In this document: positions 15,303-23,352 of the stretch, piece after piece | How the letters are laid out: every line of letters begins with the position of its first letter | How positions within the stretch are numbered: position 1 is the first letter of the stretch | Assembly: GCA_028708575.1 (NCBI GenBank) | Contig: JAQVYQ010000018.1 | Span: forward strand, 1 to 32,779 | Direction: 5' to 3' | Length of the DNA stretch: 32,779 bases | Source of the DNA: Tissierellia bacterium | GTDB lineage: Bacteria; Bacillota; Clostridia; Tissierellales; Tissierellaceae | Translations under genes and position numbers: made by a program | The notes under the pieces: generated by a model | Told to the model about the DNA's origin: nothing | Seen by the model: the letters and a program-made list of their open reading frames with translations, nothing else | Database searches by the model: none

Positions 15303-16976
15303 TTATTCCCCTTCCCTTTGAATTTTTACTAAATCTTGGCCAAAGAAGTCTATAACTTCTTGAACAACTTCAGATTCTTCTTCATTACTATTTTTTATTA
15401 CTTCCTTATTATTTCCTAATGAGCTTGGAATCTCAGACTTCATTTTGAAATCTAAAATTACTTTTTTATTAAAGTGTTTAGAAATAATTTCTTCAACAAG
15501 TTCTTTGTTCTGAGGTTGACTAACTGCTTGCTTATGGAAGCCAAATTCATCATCATATACTATGGTCAAAACATTGTTTCCATATGAAATTAGTTGACCT
15601 TCAATAATTAATGCATAAATATTAATCTTTCTACTCTTTATACTCTGTAATATCTTCTTCCAATCATTTTGTATCATATCAAGTGTAAGGACACTTTCAT
15701 CATCAGTAACATTGGCCTTTTCCACAGGTTTTTCTGAAGATATTTCTTCACTTATTTGTACTTTTGGTTTTTGTGCAGCCATTTTCTTTTCAACAATCTT
15801 AGTCTTTGGTGCTTTACTTGTTTCCTTATTCTCTACTGTATCAACTGACCTTATTCCCTTTTCTAGTCTTTCTACTCTTTCTTCCAAGGTGAGTTTCTTT
15901 TCTAATGAAACTAATTTAACAACAGCCATCTCAAGTATTATCCTTGGCTGAGTTGCCCATTTGGCTTTGGTTTCTGCATCACTTAATACTTCTAATGCAT
16001 CAAGTATGTATTCTAAACTCATATCCTTGTTTTGTAGTGCATATTCTTCTATATCTTCTGATTCTATAATTTCAGCTGAATTTTTCGAAGTCTTTGTAAC
16101 CATAAGATCTCTAAAATGTCTAATTAAATCCTTTATAAATTGATTTATATCCTTACCGTCTTGTATTATCTCATCTATTTTTAGTAATGACTTATCTAAG
16201 TTTCTATTTTTTATATTATCCACTAATTCAAATAATAAGTATTTATTGGCAATTCCTAATATGTTAGTGGAATCTTCATAAGTAATATTTTCATCATTAA
16301 AGGAAATACACTGATCCAGTAAGCTTAGGGCATCTCTCATAGCACCATCTGAATTTCTCGCTATTAATTCTAGAGCTTCTTTATCTATGTTTACTTCAAG
16401 GTCGCTTGCTATTTTCCTCATATTCTCTACAATGTCTTTATTGGTTATTCTCTTAAAATCAAATCTTTGACATCTTGACAGAATTGTTTGAGGTAATTTT
16501 TCTGGTTCTGTAGTAGCTAATATAAATATAAGATGTTTTGGTGGTTCTTCTAATGTCTTTAAAAGAGCATTAAAGGCACCTTTTGATAGCATATGAACTT
16601 CATCAATTATATATACTTTGAACATAGCTGTTGATGGAGGATATATTACCTTTTCTTTTAATTCTCTAACATCATCAACACTGTTATTACTAGCTGCATC
16701 CATTTCTATTACATCCATTATGGATTCATCTAATATCCCCTTACAAACCTCACATTCATTACAAGGATTTCCATCTTGAGGATTTAAACAGTTAACAGCT
16801 CTAGAAAGAATCTTTGCTGCAGATGTTTTTCCCGTACCCCTTGTACCTGAGAAAAGATAAGCATGACCAATGTTCCCTTTCAAGACCTGTTGTCTAAGGG
16901 TTCTGGTAATATGTTCTTGTCCTAATACATCATCAAAAGTCTTAGGTCTATATTTTCTATATAATGCTTGATACAT
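15303..16976 (-). CDS. dnaX: DNA polymerase III subunit gamma/tau
   Basis: A 557-residue clamp-loader ATPase. Walker A is GTRGTGKTS (44-52), four zinc-binding cysteines follow at 63, 72, 75 and 78, then DEVHMLS (Walker B) and the arginine-finger segment ILSRCQRFDFKR. The C-terminal third is Lys/Glu-rich and less conserved, as expected for the tau region. The ATG follows TAGGTGG. It heads the dnaX-ybaB-recR operon, with an extended -10 promoter about 50 nt upstream. No convincing A-AAA-AAG slippery site was found at the usual position, so a single tau-like product is expected. Confidence 0.97.
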   Translation of the reverse strand: MYQALYRKYRPKTFDDVLGQEHITRTLRQQVLKGNIGHAYLFSGTRGTGKTSAAKILSRAVNCLNPQDGNPCNECEVCKGILDESIMDVIEMDAASNNSVDDVRELKEKVIYPPSTAMFKVYIIDEVHMLSKGAFNALLKTLEEPPKHLIFILATTEPEKLPQTILSRCQRFDFKRITNKDIVENMRKIASDLEVNIDKEALELIARNSDGAMRDALSLLDQCISFNDENITYEDSTNILGIANKYLLFELVDNIKNRNLDKSLLKIDEIIQDGKDINQFIKDLIRHFRDLMVTKTSKNSAEIIESEDIEEYALQNKDMSLEYILDALEVLSDAETKAKWATQPRIILEMAVVKLVSLEKKLTLEERVERLEKGIRSVDTVENKETSKAPKTKIVEKKMAAQKPKVQISEEISSEKPVEKANVTDDESVLTLDMIQNDWKKILQSIKSRKINIYALIIEGQLISYGNNVLTIVYDDEFGFHKQAVSQPQNKELVEEIISKHFNKKVILDFKMKSEIPSSLGNNKEVIKNSNEEESEVVQEVIDFFGQDLVKIQREGE

Positions 16977-17025
16977 TTAACCACCTACTATTTATTAGAA
17001 TCCCCAAAGAGAATATCTTTAGACT

Positions 17026-17034
17026 ATTATAACA
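17026..17034 (-). promoter_or_regulatory. Extended -10 promoter for dnaX operon
   Basis: The minus strand has TGTTATAAT, an exact extended -10 element, about 50 nt before the dnaX start. The matching -35 is weak. Confidence 0.55.
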
Positions 17035-17107
17035 GAAATCTTGTCTTTACACTAGGACAAATAAGGGCTTGCTTACACAAGGCTTATATTTTACAGTATT
17101 TAGGAGG

Positions 17108-17136
17108 TTGACAACAATTGATTTTTAACCTATAAT
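17108..17136 (+). promoter_or_regulatory. Consensus sigma-A promoter for tRNA-Ser / SRP RNA
   Basis: TTGACA (17108-17113) and TATAAT (17131-17136) are both perfect and separated by exactly 17 nt, ending 25 nt before the tRNA. This strength suits stable RNA genes, and the SRP RNA probably shares it. Confidence 0.9.
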
Positions 17137-17161
17137 ATTAGTTCGTAAGGCAATTAATCAT

Positions 17162-17252
17162 GGAGAGATGGTTGAGTTGGCTGAAGGCGCTCGCCTGGAA
17201 AGCGGGTAGGCGGGAAACCGTCTCGAGGGTTCGAATCCCTCTCTCTCCGCCA
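17162..17252 (+). tRNA. tRNA-Ser (anticodon GGA)
   Basis: A 91-nt class II tRNA: acceptor GGAGAGA pairs with the 3' TCTCTCC; anticodon loop CTGGAAA; long variable arm (GCGGGTAGGCGGGAAACCGTC region); T-loop GGTTCGAATCC; encoded CCA end. It decodes UCC/UCU. Confidence 0.95.
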
Positions 17253-17264
17253 TTAGAAATTTTT

Positions 17265-17532
17265 GCCGTGCTAGATGGGGAGTTAGCGGCACCCTATAAC
17301 CTGCAATCCGCTATAGCAGGGTTGAAGTCCTAGTCTAGTCTCATCTATTGTGAGGCCTGCCCCAGATAAGTGGTGTTGAAGGTTGGGTCCTGCGCAACGG
17401 AAGCTCATGAACCTCGTCAGGTCCGGAAGGAAGCAGCGATAAGTGAGAAATTCCGTGTGCCGCAGATTCACCTGACCTGAGCTAACTGTTTGGGTAACGC
17501 TTGGAATAGACTGGCAAACCTAGGTGCACGGC
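17265..17532 (+). ncRNA. ffs: Signal recognition particle RNA, long Bacillus-type
   Basis: About 268 nt, closed by GCCGTGC at the 5' end and GCACGGC at the 3' end. The Ffh-binding domain is unmistakable: TCAGGTCCGGAAGGAAGCAGC, with the GGAA tetraloop and AGCAG asymmetric loop. The length and 5' Alu-like portion are those of Gram-positive SRP RNA. It lies 12 nt behind tRNA-Ser, likely on the same transcript, and is followed by a strong terminator. Confidence 0.95.
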
Positions 17533-17540
17533 TACATAGT

Positions 17541-17580
17541 AAAAAGGATTATTTCTTAGAAATAATCCTTTTTTATTTTT
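17541..17580 (+). terminator. Terminator of SRP RNA
   Basis: A perfect 14-bp stem (AAAAAGGATTATTT) with loop CTTAG, followed by TATTTTTT. Confidence 0.9.
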
Positions 17581-17731
17581 TGATTTTTTTGCAAGTTATT
17601 TAACATCTCATATAATATAAAGTATTTAAAATTTTTTAGTTATTTAAAGCTATTTTGTAGGTTTCTGAAGTTTATGCATAAAATTAATGAGGGTGGTGAA
17701 AATAATACTACTTAAGGAGGAGATTTCATCA

Positions 17732-18931
17732 ATGACAATACAAATGAATATGATCCAATCACTTGGATTAGCTGTAATTATGTTACTAATTGGTAAACAA
17801 CTTAGAAAGAAAGTTAATTTCTTTGAGAAATATTGTATACCATCACCTGTTATAGGTGGTTTTATTTTTGCAATTGTTGCACTTATATTAAGGCAAGCTG
17901 ATATACTTATGTTCGAATTCGATGATACATTGCAAACATTCTTTATGACAATGTTCTTTACTACAATCGGTTTCAACGCAAGCCTGAAAACCCTAAAAAA
18001 AGGTGGACTTCAAGTACTTATATTTTTGGTAGTTGCTACAGTTTTAGCTATGCTTCAAAATGTTGTAGCAGTTGGCTTATCTGGAGTAGTAGGATTAGAA
18101 CCTCTACTTGCACTTATGACAGGTTCAACACCTATGACAGGTGGACACGGAACAGCAGCAGCTATTGCTCCAACCCTTGAAGAAGCAGGAGTAATAGGTG
18201 CAAACACTGTTGCTTTAGCATCAGCTACATTTGGTCTAGTAGCCGGATCTATGATGGGTGGTCCTCTTGCCAATAGACTTATCATTAAACATAATTTATT
18301 GGATAAGAAAAAGGCTGAGATAGACAATGACATAGATGATTCAATACTAGAAGAAGAAACTAGAGAACTTGATAGTGATAGAATTGGTATGGCCTTTTTC
18401 CAAATTCTAATTGCTATGGGAATTGGTACCTATGTTTCAAATTGGATTCTTGAGATAACTGAACTTAATTTCCCTGGATATATTGGAGCTATGCTTGTTG
18501 CAGCAGTTATGATAAACGTATCAGAAGCTGGAGCATACGAAACACCTGAAAAGGAAATTGGAGTTCTTGGGGATGCTGCTCTAAATCTATTCTTGGCTAT
18601 GGCTCTGATGACATTAAAGCTTTGGGAACTTGCAAAGTTAGCAGGTCCATTGTTAATTCTATTAGTTGCTCAAGTTATAATAATTTTCTTATATGTTACA
18701 TTTGTTACATTCCCAATTATGGGTAAGGACTACGATGCAGCTGTTATCTCAGCAGGTCACTGTGGATTCAGCTTAGGTGCTACGGCTAACGGAATTGCAA
18801 ACATGGACTCAGTTTGTGAGAAGTATGTTTACTCTAAGATGGCATTCTTCGTATTGCCAATCGTAGGTGCTTTATTCATAGATTTTACAAATATACTAAA
18901 CATTACAATGTTTATTAACTTCTTTAGTTAA
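17732..18931 (+). CDS. gltS: Sodium/glutamate symporter GltS
   Basis: A 399-residue polytopic membrane protein importing glutamate with Na+. The two inverted-repeat signatures are visible: GSTPMTGGHGTAAAIAP in the first half and SAGHCGFSLGATANGIANM in the second. The ORF track starts at 17687, but ATG 17732 (MTIQMNMIQSLGL) lies 9 nt after AAGGAGGAG and is preferred. About ten hydrophobic segments are seen. Single-gene unit between the SRP terminator and a strong terminator of its own. Together with the nearby glutamate dehydrogenase it supports glutamate uptake and fermentation. Confidence 0.95.
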   Translation: MTIQMNMIQSLGLAVIMLLIGKQLRKKVNFFEKYCIPSPVIGGFIFAIVALILRQADILMFEFDDTLQTFFMTMFFTTIGFNASLKTLKKGGLQVLIFLVVATVLAMLQNVVAVGLSGVVGLEPLLALMTGSTPMTGGHGTAAAIAPTLEEAGVIGANTVALASATFGLVAGSMMGGPLANRLIIKHNLLDKKKAEIDNDIDDSILEEETRELDSDRIGMAFFQILIAMGIGTYVSNWILEITELNFPGYIGAMLVAAVMINVSEAGAYETPEKEIGVLGDAALNLFLAMALMTLKLWELAKLAGPLLILLVAQVIIIFLYVTFVTFPIMGKDYDAAVISAGHCGFSLGATANGIANMDSVCEKYVYSKMAFFVLPIVGALFIDFTNILNITMFINFFS

Positions 18932-18942
18932 TAATTAGAATT

Positions 18943-18975
18943 AAAATCCGGATATGGCCATATCCGGATTTTTTT
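18943..18975 (+). terminator. Bidirectional terminator between gltS and clpB
   Basis: 18943-18972 is a perfect 30-nt palindrome (aaaatccggatatgg plus complement) followed by TTT on the plus strand. It abuts the clpB stop codon at 18974, so it ends both converging genes. Confidence 0.85.
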
Positions 18976-21556
18976 AAATACTAAATTTTAATTCTCTATT
19001 TTCTGTACTTATCGTCAGTAGATCTTTATCTTTAAGCTCTCCTTTAATCAAGAGTCGACCAATCTTTGTTTCAATTTCCTTTTGGATAAATCTCTTAACA
19101 GGTCTTGCTCCATATTGACTTGAATAAGCTCTGTCTAATATAAGTTCCTTTGCTCCAGCAGAAACTTTGATGTCAATCTGCTTATCATCAAGCTTAGCTT
19201 TTAATTCTTCTATCTGAAGATCAATAATCTCAAATATTTCATCTCTTTGAAGAGGTTTAAACATTACTATTTCATCTATACGATTCAAGAATTCTGGTCT
19301 GAATGTCCTTTTCATTTCATTCATTACCTTTTCTCTTGCATCTTCATCAATAGTTCCATCTGCATTTACACCTTCTAGTAAATAGCTTGATCCTATATTA
19401 GATGTCATAATTATTATTGTATTTTTAAAATCAACAACTCTTCCTTGATTATCCGTTAATCTTCCATCATCTAAGACTTGAAGCAATATATTAAATACAT
19501 CTGAATGAGCTTTTTCAATTTCATCAAATAATATAACTGAATATGGTTTCCTTCTAACCGCTTCAGTTAATTGTCCTCCCTCATCGAAACCTACATATCC
19601 TGGAGGTGCACCTATTAATCTGGATACTGAAAATTTCTCCATATATTCACTCATATCAATTCTAATAAGGTTTCTCTCGTCATCAAATAAGCTTTGGGTT
19701 AATGCTTTTGATAATTCAGTCTTCCCTACTCCAGTTGGTCCAAGGAAAATAAAGCTTCCTACAGGTTTGTTAATTTGTTTCATTCCTGATTTTGCTCTAA
19801 TTACAGCATCAACTACAACCTCTACAGCTTCATCTTGGCCTATTACTCTTTTGTGTAAAATATCGTCTAAATTAAGAAGCTTTTCTCTTTCTGAAGCAGC
19901 CAGTCTTGTTACTGGAATGCCGGTCCATTTAGCTACTACTTGAGCTATTTCTTCCTCAGTGACCTCTTCTTTTAACATTCTGTTGTCATCTTTATTTCTT
20001 TCATTTGCTTCTTCTAATCTTCCCTGAAGATTAACTAATGTTCCATACTTAAGTTGAGATAATTTCTCTAAGTCATAATTTCTTTCTGCCTCTTCGATTT
20101 GTCTCTTTGTGTTATCTATTTCTTCCTTTATATCCTTAACATTTGTAATACTCTTCTTTTCATCTTCCCATTTTGCCTTTAATATATCAAATTGCTCCTT
20201 GTTGTCAGATAATTCCTTTTCAAGTATTCCCAATCTTATTTGAGATGCTTCATCTGTTTCCTTTTTTAATGCTTCCCTTTCAATTTCAAGCTGTAATATA
20301 CGCCTTCTTATTTCGTCTATTTCTACAGGCATACTGTCTATTTCTGTTCTTATCATAGCTGAAGCTTCATCCATTAAGTCTATAGCTTTATCTGGAAGAA
20401 ATCTATCGCTTATATATCGATGGGAAAGTGTTGCAGCAGCTATTACAGCACTATCTGAAATTCTAATTCCATGATGAATTTCATATTTTTCCTTCAATCC
20501 CCTCAAGATTGATATTGTGTCTTCTACTGTAGGCTCACTAACCATAACCTTTTGAAATCTTCTCTCTAGTGCTTTGTCCTTTTCAATATATTGTCTATAT
20601 TCATCAAGAGTAGTAGCGCCTATGGCATGAAGCTCTCCTCTTGCAAGCATTGGTTTTAACATATTGGAAGCATCCATTGAGCCTTCAGCTTTTCCTGCTC
20701 CTACAATATTGTGTATTTCATCTATAAAAAGAATTATTTGTCCTTCAGATTTTTGAACTTCTGCAAGAACAGCCTTTAATCTTTCTTCAAATTCACCTCT
20801 ATATTTAGCGCCAGCTATTAATGCACCCATATCTAATGAAAATATTGTTTTATCCTTTAAGCCTTCAGGTACATCACCATTTACAATTCTTTGAGCTAAT
20901 CCTTCTACTATGGCTGTTTTACCTACACCAGGCTCGCCTATTAGTACAGGGTTGTTCTTTGTCCTTCTAGATAGTATTCTAATGACATTTCTTATTTCAT
21001 CGTCTCTACCTATAACTGGGTCCAACTTCCCTTCCCTTGCATCATTAACTAAATCTTTGCCATATTTAGTCAATGCTTCATAGGTATCTTCTGGATTATC
21101 AGTTGTAATAGTTTGATTACTCCTTATTTTCTTTAATGCTTCTAAGAATATTTGTTGGTTTATATTATATTTCTTAAAAATTTTCTCTGATTTAGTGTTC
21201 CTTTCTTTTAGTAAAGAAATATAAATATGCTCTACTCCTACATATTCATCTCCAAATTTCTTGGCCTCATCTTCTGAATTTAGTAAGATTTTTGAGTAAA
21301 CTCTACTTGGATAGATAGAGCCTCCACCACCTGATTGTTTTGGAAGTTTATCTACTTCACTTTGCACATCAGCTTTTAACATATCTATATTTTTGCCCAT
21401 ATAGGACATAAGTCTAGGAATCAATCCTTCATTTTGAAAAAGTAGACTATAATGAATATGAATTTCTTCTAGTTGAGGATTTCCATATTTTATAGCAATA
21501 TTTTGAGATTCCTGTACTGCCTCAATACTCTTTTTAGTAAATTTATTCAAATCCAT
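18974..21556 (-). CDS. clpB: ATP-dependent disaggregase ClpB
   Basis: An 860-residue Hsp100 protein of standard ClpB length that pulls apart aggregates together with the DnaK system. It has a Clp N-domain (1-145), AAA+ module 1 with Walker [10 protein letters not shown] (207-215), a long coiled-coil middle domain (about 395-535: [17 protein letters not shown]), and AAA+ module 2 with GPTGVGKTE from 606 plus sensor GARPVKR. The middle domain length distinguishes it from ClpC and ClpA. The ATG follows AGAGGTG. Its 367-nt upstream gap to the J-domain gene contains repeats and no obvious promoter, so it may depend on the CtsR-controlled promoter of that gene. Confidence 0.97.
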   Translation of the reverse strand: MDLNKFTKKSIEAVQESQNIAIKYGNPQLEEIHIHYSLLFQNEGLIPRLMSYMGKNIDMLKADVQSEVDKLPKQSGGGGSIYPSRVYSKILLNSEDEAKKFGDEYVGVEHIYISLLKERNTKSEKIFKKYNINQQIFLEALKKIRSNQTITTDNPEDTYEALTKYGKDLVNDAREGKLDPVIGRDDEIRNVIRILSRRTKNNPVLIGEPGVGKTAIVEGLAQRIVNGDVPEGLKDKTIFSLDMGALIAGAKYRGEFEERLKAVLAEVQKSEGQIILFIDEIHNIVGAGKAEGSMDASNMLKPMLARGELHAIGATTLDEYRQYIEKDKALERRFQKVMVSEPTVEDTISILRGLKEKYEIHHGIRISDSAVIAAATLSHRYISDRFLPDKAIDLMDEASAMIRTEIDSMPVEIDEIRRRILQLEIEREALKKETDEASQIRLGILEKELSDNKEQFDILKAKWEDEKKSITNVKDIKEEIDNTKRQIEEAERNYDLEKLSQLKYGTLVNLQGRLEEANERNKDDNRMLKEEVTEEEIAQVVAKWTGIPVTRLAASEREKLLNLDDILHKRVIGQDEAVEVVVDAVIRAKSGMKQINKPVGSFIFLGPTGVGKTELSKALTQSLFDDERNLIRIDMSEYMEKFSVSRLIGAPPGYVGFDEGGQLTEAVRRKPYSVILFDEIEKAHSDVFNILLQVLDDGRLTDNQGRVVDFKNTIIIMTSNIGSSYLLEGVNADGTIDEDAREKVMNEMKRTFRPEFLNRIDEIVMFKPLQRDEIFEIIDLQIEELKAKLDDKQIDIKVSAGAKELILDRAYSSQYGARPVKRFIQKEIETKIGRLLIKGELKDKDLLTISTENRELKFSI

Positions 21557-21620
21557 AAAACAACACCTCTCTTACCTATTACTTACCCTACACAACTTCC
21601 TAATATCTCAGCCAGGATCC

Positions 21621-21821
21621 GGCTTATGATAATAGAATTCCGTTCACTATTGATAGACTTGAAGAATTCTACAGCTCATTCCAATGAAAAACCCTACAGC
21701 TTTCAATGTCTTTGGTGTCTATCTTTAGGGCGTGAAAGCTGCTTAACGGATTTTCCATCTCCATGAGCTAAGAATTCTACTCAAGTCTCCAAATGTTCAC
21801 TTCATTCTATTATCATAAGCC
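21621..21821. repeat. 201-bp inverted-repeat (MITE-like) element
   Basis: The ends are a perfect 18-bp inverted repeat (GGCTTATGATAATAGAAT and complement). Pairing continues imperfectly inward through GTTCAC/GTGAAC, GACTTGA, AGAATTCT, AGCTCAT and AGCTTTC blocks, so the whole segment can fold into one long hairpin. It encodes no protein. It lies between clpB and the J-domain gene. The motif TTACCTATT flanks it at 21572-21580 and 21835-21843. These features fit a non-autonomous mobile or dispersed element; family not recognised. Confidence 0.65.
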
Positions 21822-21851
21822 TAACTCTCACATATTACCTATTCCTTCTTG

Positions 21852-21884
21852 AATGATAAAAGGGGTCGGTTCCTTTTTATCATT
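21852..21884. repeat. REP-like hairpin with GGGGTCGGTTCC loop
   Basis: AATGATAAAAGG pairs with CCTTTTTATCATT (one bulge) around a GGTCGGTT loop. The 13-nt string TTACCTATTCCTT occurs on both sides, at 21835 and 21913. Related GGGGxCGGTTCC palindromes recur in clostridial genomes as REP-like repeats, so this is probably a dispersed repeat; it could also act as a weak terminator after the J-domain gene. Confidence 0.5.
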
Positions 21885-21890
21885 TACACT

Positions 21891-21915
21891 CTTAGTTCTT
21901 AGTTCTTAGTTCTTA
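21891..21915. repeat. 7-bp tandem repeat (cttagtt)
   Basis: Three full copies of cttagtt plus cttA, just after the J-domain gene stop. Likely slippage-prone; copy number may vary between strains. Confidence 0.7.
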
Positions 21916-21923
21916 CCTATTCC

Positions 21924-22850
21924 TTATCCCCTTGGGTTGTAGGTTGATATTTCGCTTAGTTGTTGGTAAAGTTCTTCTTCTTCATCTGAGAGATTTGGTG
22001 GGTTTATTATATTTATCTCTATATACAAATCTCCAGTATTACCTTTTGTATCTACATAGCCTTTATTAGCTAGCCTAATTTTCTTTCCACCTGTAATCCC
22101 CTTTGGAATACTTACCTTTATTTTTCCTATCATAGTGTTTACGACTACTTTTGTTCCTAAGGCTGCTTCCCAAGGCAGAACGTCCACCTTAGTTATAATA
22201 TTTAGTCCATCTAATTTGTTCTTACCATCTTCAATCAAATTTATTTTAAATATAATATCTCCATTTAGGCCCCATTTTTTACCTTTAACCTTTAACTTCT
22301 TTCCTGGAAGCATACCCTTTGGAATCTTTACAGAGAGTCTTTTTATTTCCCCACCATAATTTAAACTTACTTTCTTTGTTGCTCCATTAAATCCTTCTTC
22401 TAAGCTTATGTTTAATTCGGATTCATAGCTTTGCCTTTGAGCTGCGCTTCTTGGTCTGCTGTTTCCACCACCAAAAAAATCCTCAAAGCTAAAGCTACGA
22501 CTAGTTCTACTGTTATTTCCCATGCCACCAAAGATGGTCTCAAAGAAGTCACTAAAATCCCCTGCATTCCCTGTTGAATTATAAGAATAGCCATATTGTG
22601 AAGGATCAAAGTTTTGACCACCTGAAAAATTGTATCCGCTGCCAAATGTATCATATTTTTTCTTTTTTTCTGGATCCCCTAATACTTCATAAGCTTCATT
22701 AATTTCTTTAAATTTTTCTTGCGCTTCATTATCATCTTGATTTAAATCAGGGTGATATTTCTTTGCTAATTTCCTAAATGCTTTCTTTATATCATCTTCT
22801 GATGCATTTTTGTCTACATCAAGAGTTTTATAATAGTCTTTATACTCCAT
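21924..22850 (-). CDS. J-domain co-chaperone, CbpA/DnaJ-like without zinc finger
   Basis: A 308-residue DnaJ-family protein. The J-domain (1-70) has the HPD triad at 33-35 that stimulates DnaK. A Gly/Phe/Ser-rich linker (about 75-130: FSGGQNF, FGGMGN, FFGGGNS) leads into the C-terminal substrate-binding domains ([30 protein letters not shown]). The four CxxCxGxG zinc repeats of true DnaJ are absent, so it is a CbpA-type (class B) protein. Upstream lie a consensus promoter and a CtsR operator, and clpB follows on the same strand, giving a heat-shock disaggregation unit. The ATG is preceded by GGAGATGG. Confidence 0.93.
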   Translation of the reverse strand: MEYKDYYKTLDVDKNASEDDIKKAFRKLAKKYHPDLNQDDNEAQEKFKEINEAYEVLGDPEKKKKYDTFGSGYNFSGGQNFDPSQYGYSYNSTGNAGDFSDFFETIFGGMGNNSRTSRSFSFEDFFGGGNSRPRSAAQRQSYESELNISLEEGFNGATKKVSLNYGGEIKRLSVKIPKGMLPGKKLKVKGKKWGLNGDIIFKINLIEDGKNKLDGLNIITKVDVLPWEAALGTKVVVNTMIGKIKVSIPKGITGGKKIRLANKGYVDTKGNTGDLYIEINIINPPNLSDEEEELYQQLSEISTYNPRG

Positions 22851-22882
22851 TTAAACCATCTCCATTCCAAAGGTAAAATTAA

Positions 22883-22899
22883 TTTGACCTTCTTTGACC
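22883..22899 (-). promoter_or_regulatory. CtsR operator
   Basis: The minus strand reads GGTCAAAGAAGGTCAAA, a direct heptamer repeat with 3-nt spacing that matches the established CtsR consensus (RGTCAAANANRGTCAAA). It sits just downstream of the -10 box of the J-domain gene, where the repressor would block transcription initiation. CtsR represses clp and related chaperone genes until heat stress. Confidence 0.9.
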
Positions 22900-22907
22900 T
22901 TTACTTC

Positions 22908-22936
22908 ATTATATAATTATTTGGAAATAAAATCAA
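22908..22936 (-). promoter_or_regulatory. Sigma-A promoter of the J-domain/clpB unit
   Basis: On the minus strand TTGATT (22931-22936) is followed by a 17-nt spacer and a perfect TATAAT (22908-22913). The CtsR box overlaps the expected start point. Confidence 0.85.
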
Positions 22937-22995
22937 CAATAATTTATAAAGAAAACCGGTCTTACATTTTATTTTATCTTATCCAAATAAAACTA

Positions 22996-23024
22996 TTGCA
23001 ATTAGTTGCAAAAAGTTATATTAT
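22996..23024 (+). promoter_or_regulatory. Sigma-A promoter of the feo operon
   Basis: TTGCAA (22996-23001), 17-nt spacer, TATTAT (23019-23024). The Fur box begins 13 nt downstream, so a bound repressor would cover the start site. Confidence 0.7.
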
Positions 23025-23034
23025 ATAAATACAT

Positions 23035-23055
23035 AAATGATAATGCTTATCATTT
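23035..23055 (+). promoter_or_regulatory. Fur box upstream of feoA
   Basis: A perfect 9-bp dyad AAATGATAA-TGC-TTATCATTT. Its core TGATAATGCTTATCA matches the Firmicute Fur 7-1-7 consensus TGATAATNATTATCA at all but one arm position. Iron-dependent repression of feoAB is inferred. Confidence 0.85.
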
Positions 23056-23081
23056 AGCTAATGCGGAAAGGAATGATCCAT

Positions 23082-23303
23082 ATGACAGAAAGAACATTAG
23101 TGGATTTACAACCTTGTCAAGAAGGTAAAGTAAACTCGATTTCAGGTGGAAGAAATGTTAATAAAAGACTATATGAACTTGGTTTAAATAAAGGGGCAAA
23201 ATTTAAAATTTTAAAGAACGATGTTGGTCCTATTATATTATCTTTATCAGGTAATAAATTAGCCTTAGGAAGAGGATTAGCAAATAAAATATCTGTGGTA
23301 TAA
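23082..23303 (+). CDS. feoA: Ferrous iron transport protein A
   Basis: A 73-residue SH3-like protein that accompanies FeoB in Fe2+ uptake. It shows the family pattern: LQPCQEGKVNSISGGRNVNKRLYELGLNKGAKFKILKN, then PIILSLSGNKLALGRGLANKISV. The track begins at 23061, but the ATGs there and at 23073 lie before or too close to the AAAGGA site; ATG 23082 (MTERTLVDL) has 9-nt spacing. It is the first feo gene, 49 nt before feoB, and directly follows a Fur box. Confidence 0.93.
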   Translation: MTERTLVDLQPCQEGKVNSISGGRNVNKRLYELGLNKGAKFKILKNDVGPIILSLSGNKLALGRGLANKISVV

Positions 23304-23318
23304 TTTTTTATTGCATAT

Positions 23319-23333
23319 TCATAACGATTATCA
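23319..23333 (-). promoter_or_regulatory. Second Fur-like site between feoA and feoB
   Basis: The minus strand reads TGATAATCGTTATGA, two arm mismatches from the Fur 7-1-7 consensus. It lies just before the feoB ribosome site and may add local control or be a second binding site for the same repressor. Confidence 0.45.
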
Positions 23334-23352
23334 ATTTAAAAGGAGTGAATAG

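Noticed and set aside
15461-15467. A-run in dnaX as possible programmed frameshift site
   Set aside because: The minus strand reads AAT AAA AAA GTA, not a proper X XXY YYZ heptamer, and it lies too near the C-terminus to give a gamma-like product.
17283-17471. 62-codon minus-strand ORF
   Set aside because: Falls inside the SRP RNA gene on the opposite strand.
21473-21766. 97-codon plus-strand ORF over the clpB start and repeat element
   Set aside because: Starts inside clpB on the opposite strand and runs into the inverted-repeat element; no supporting motif.
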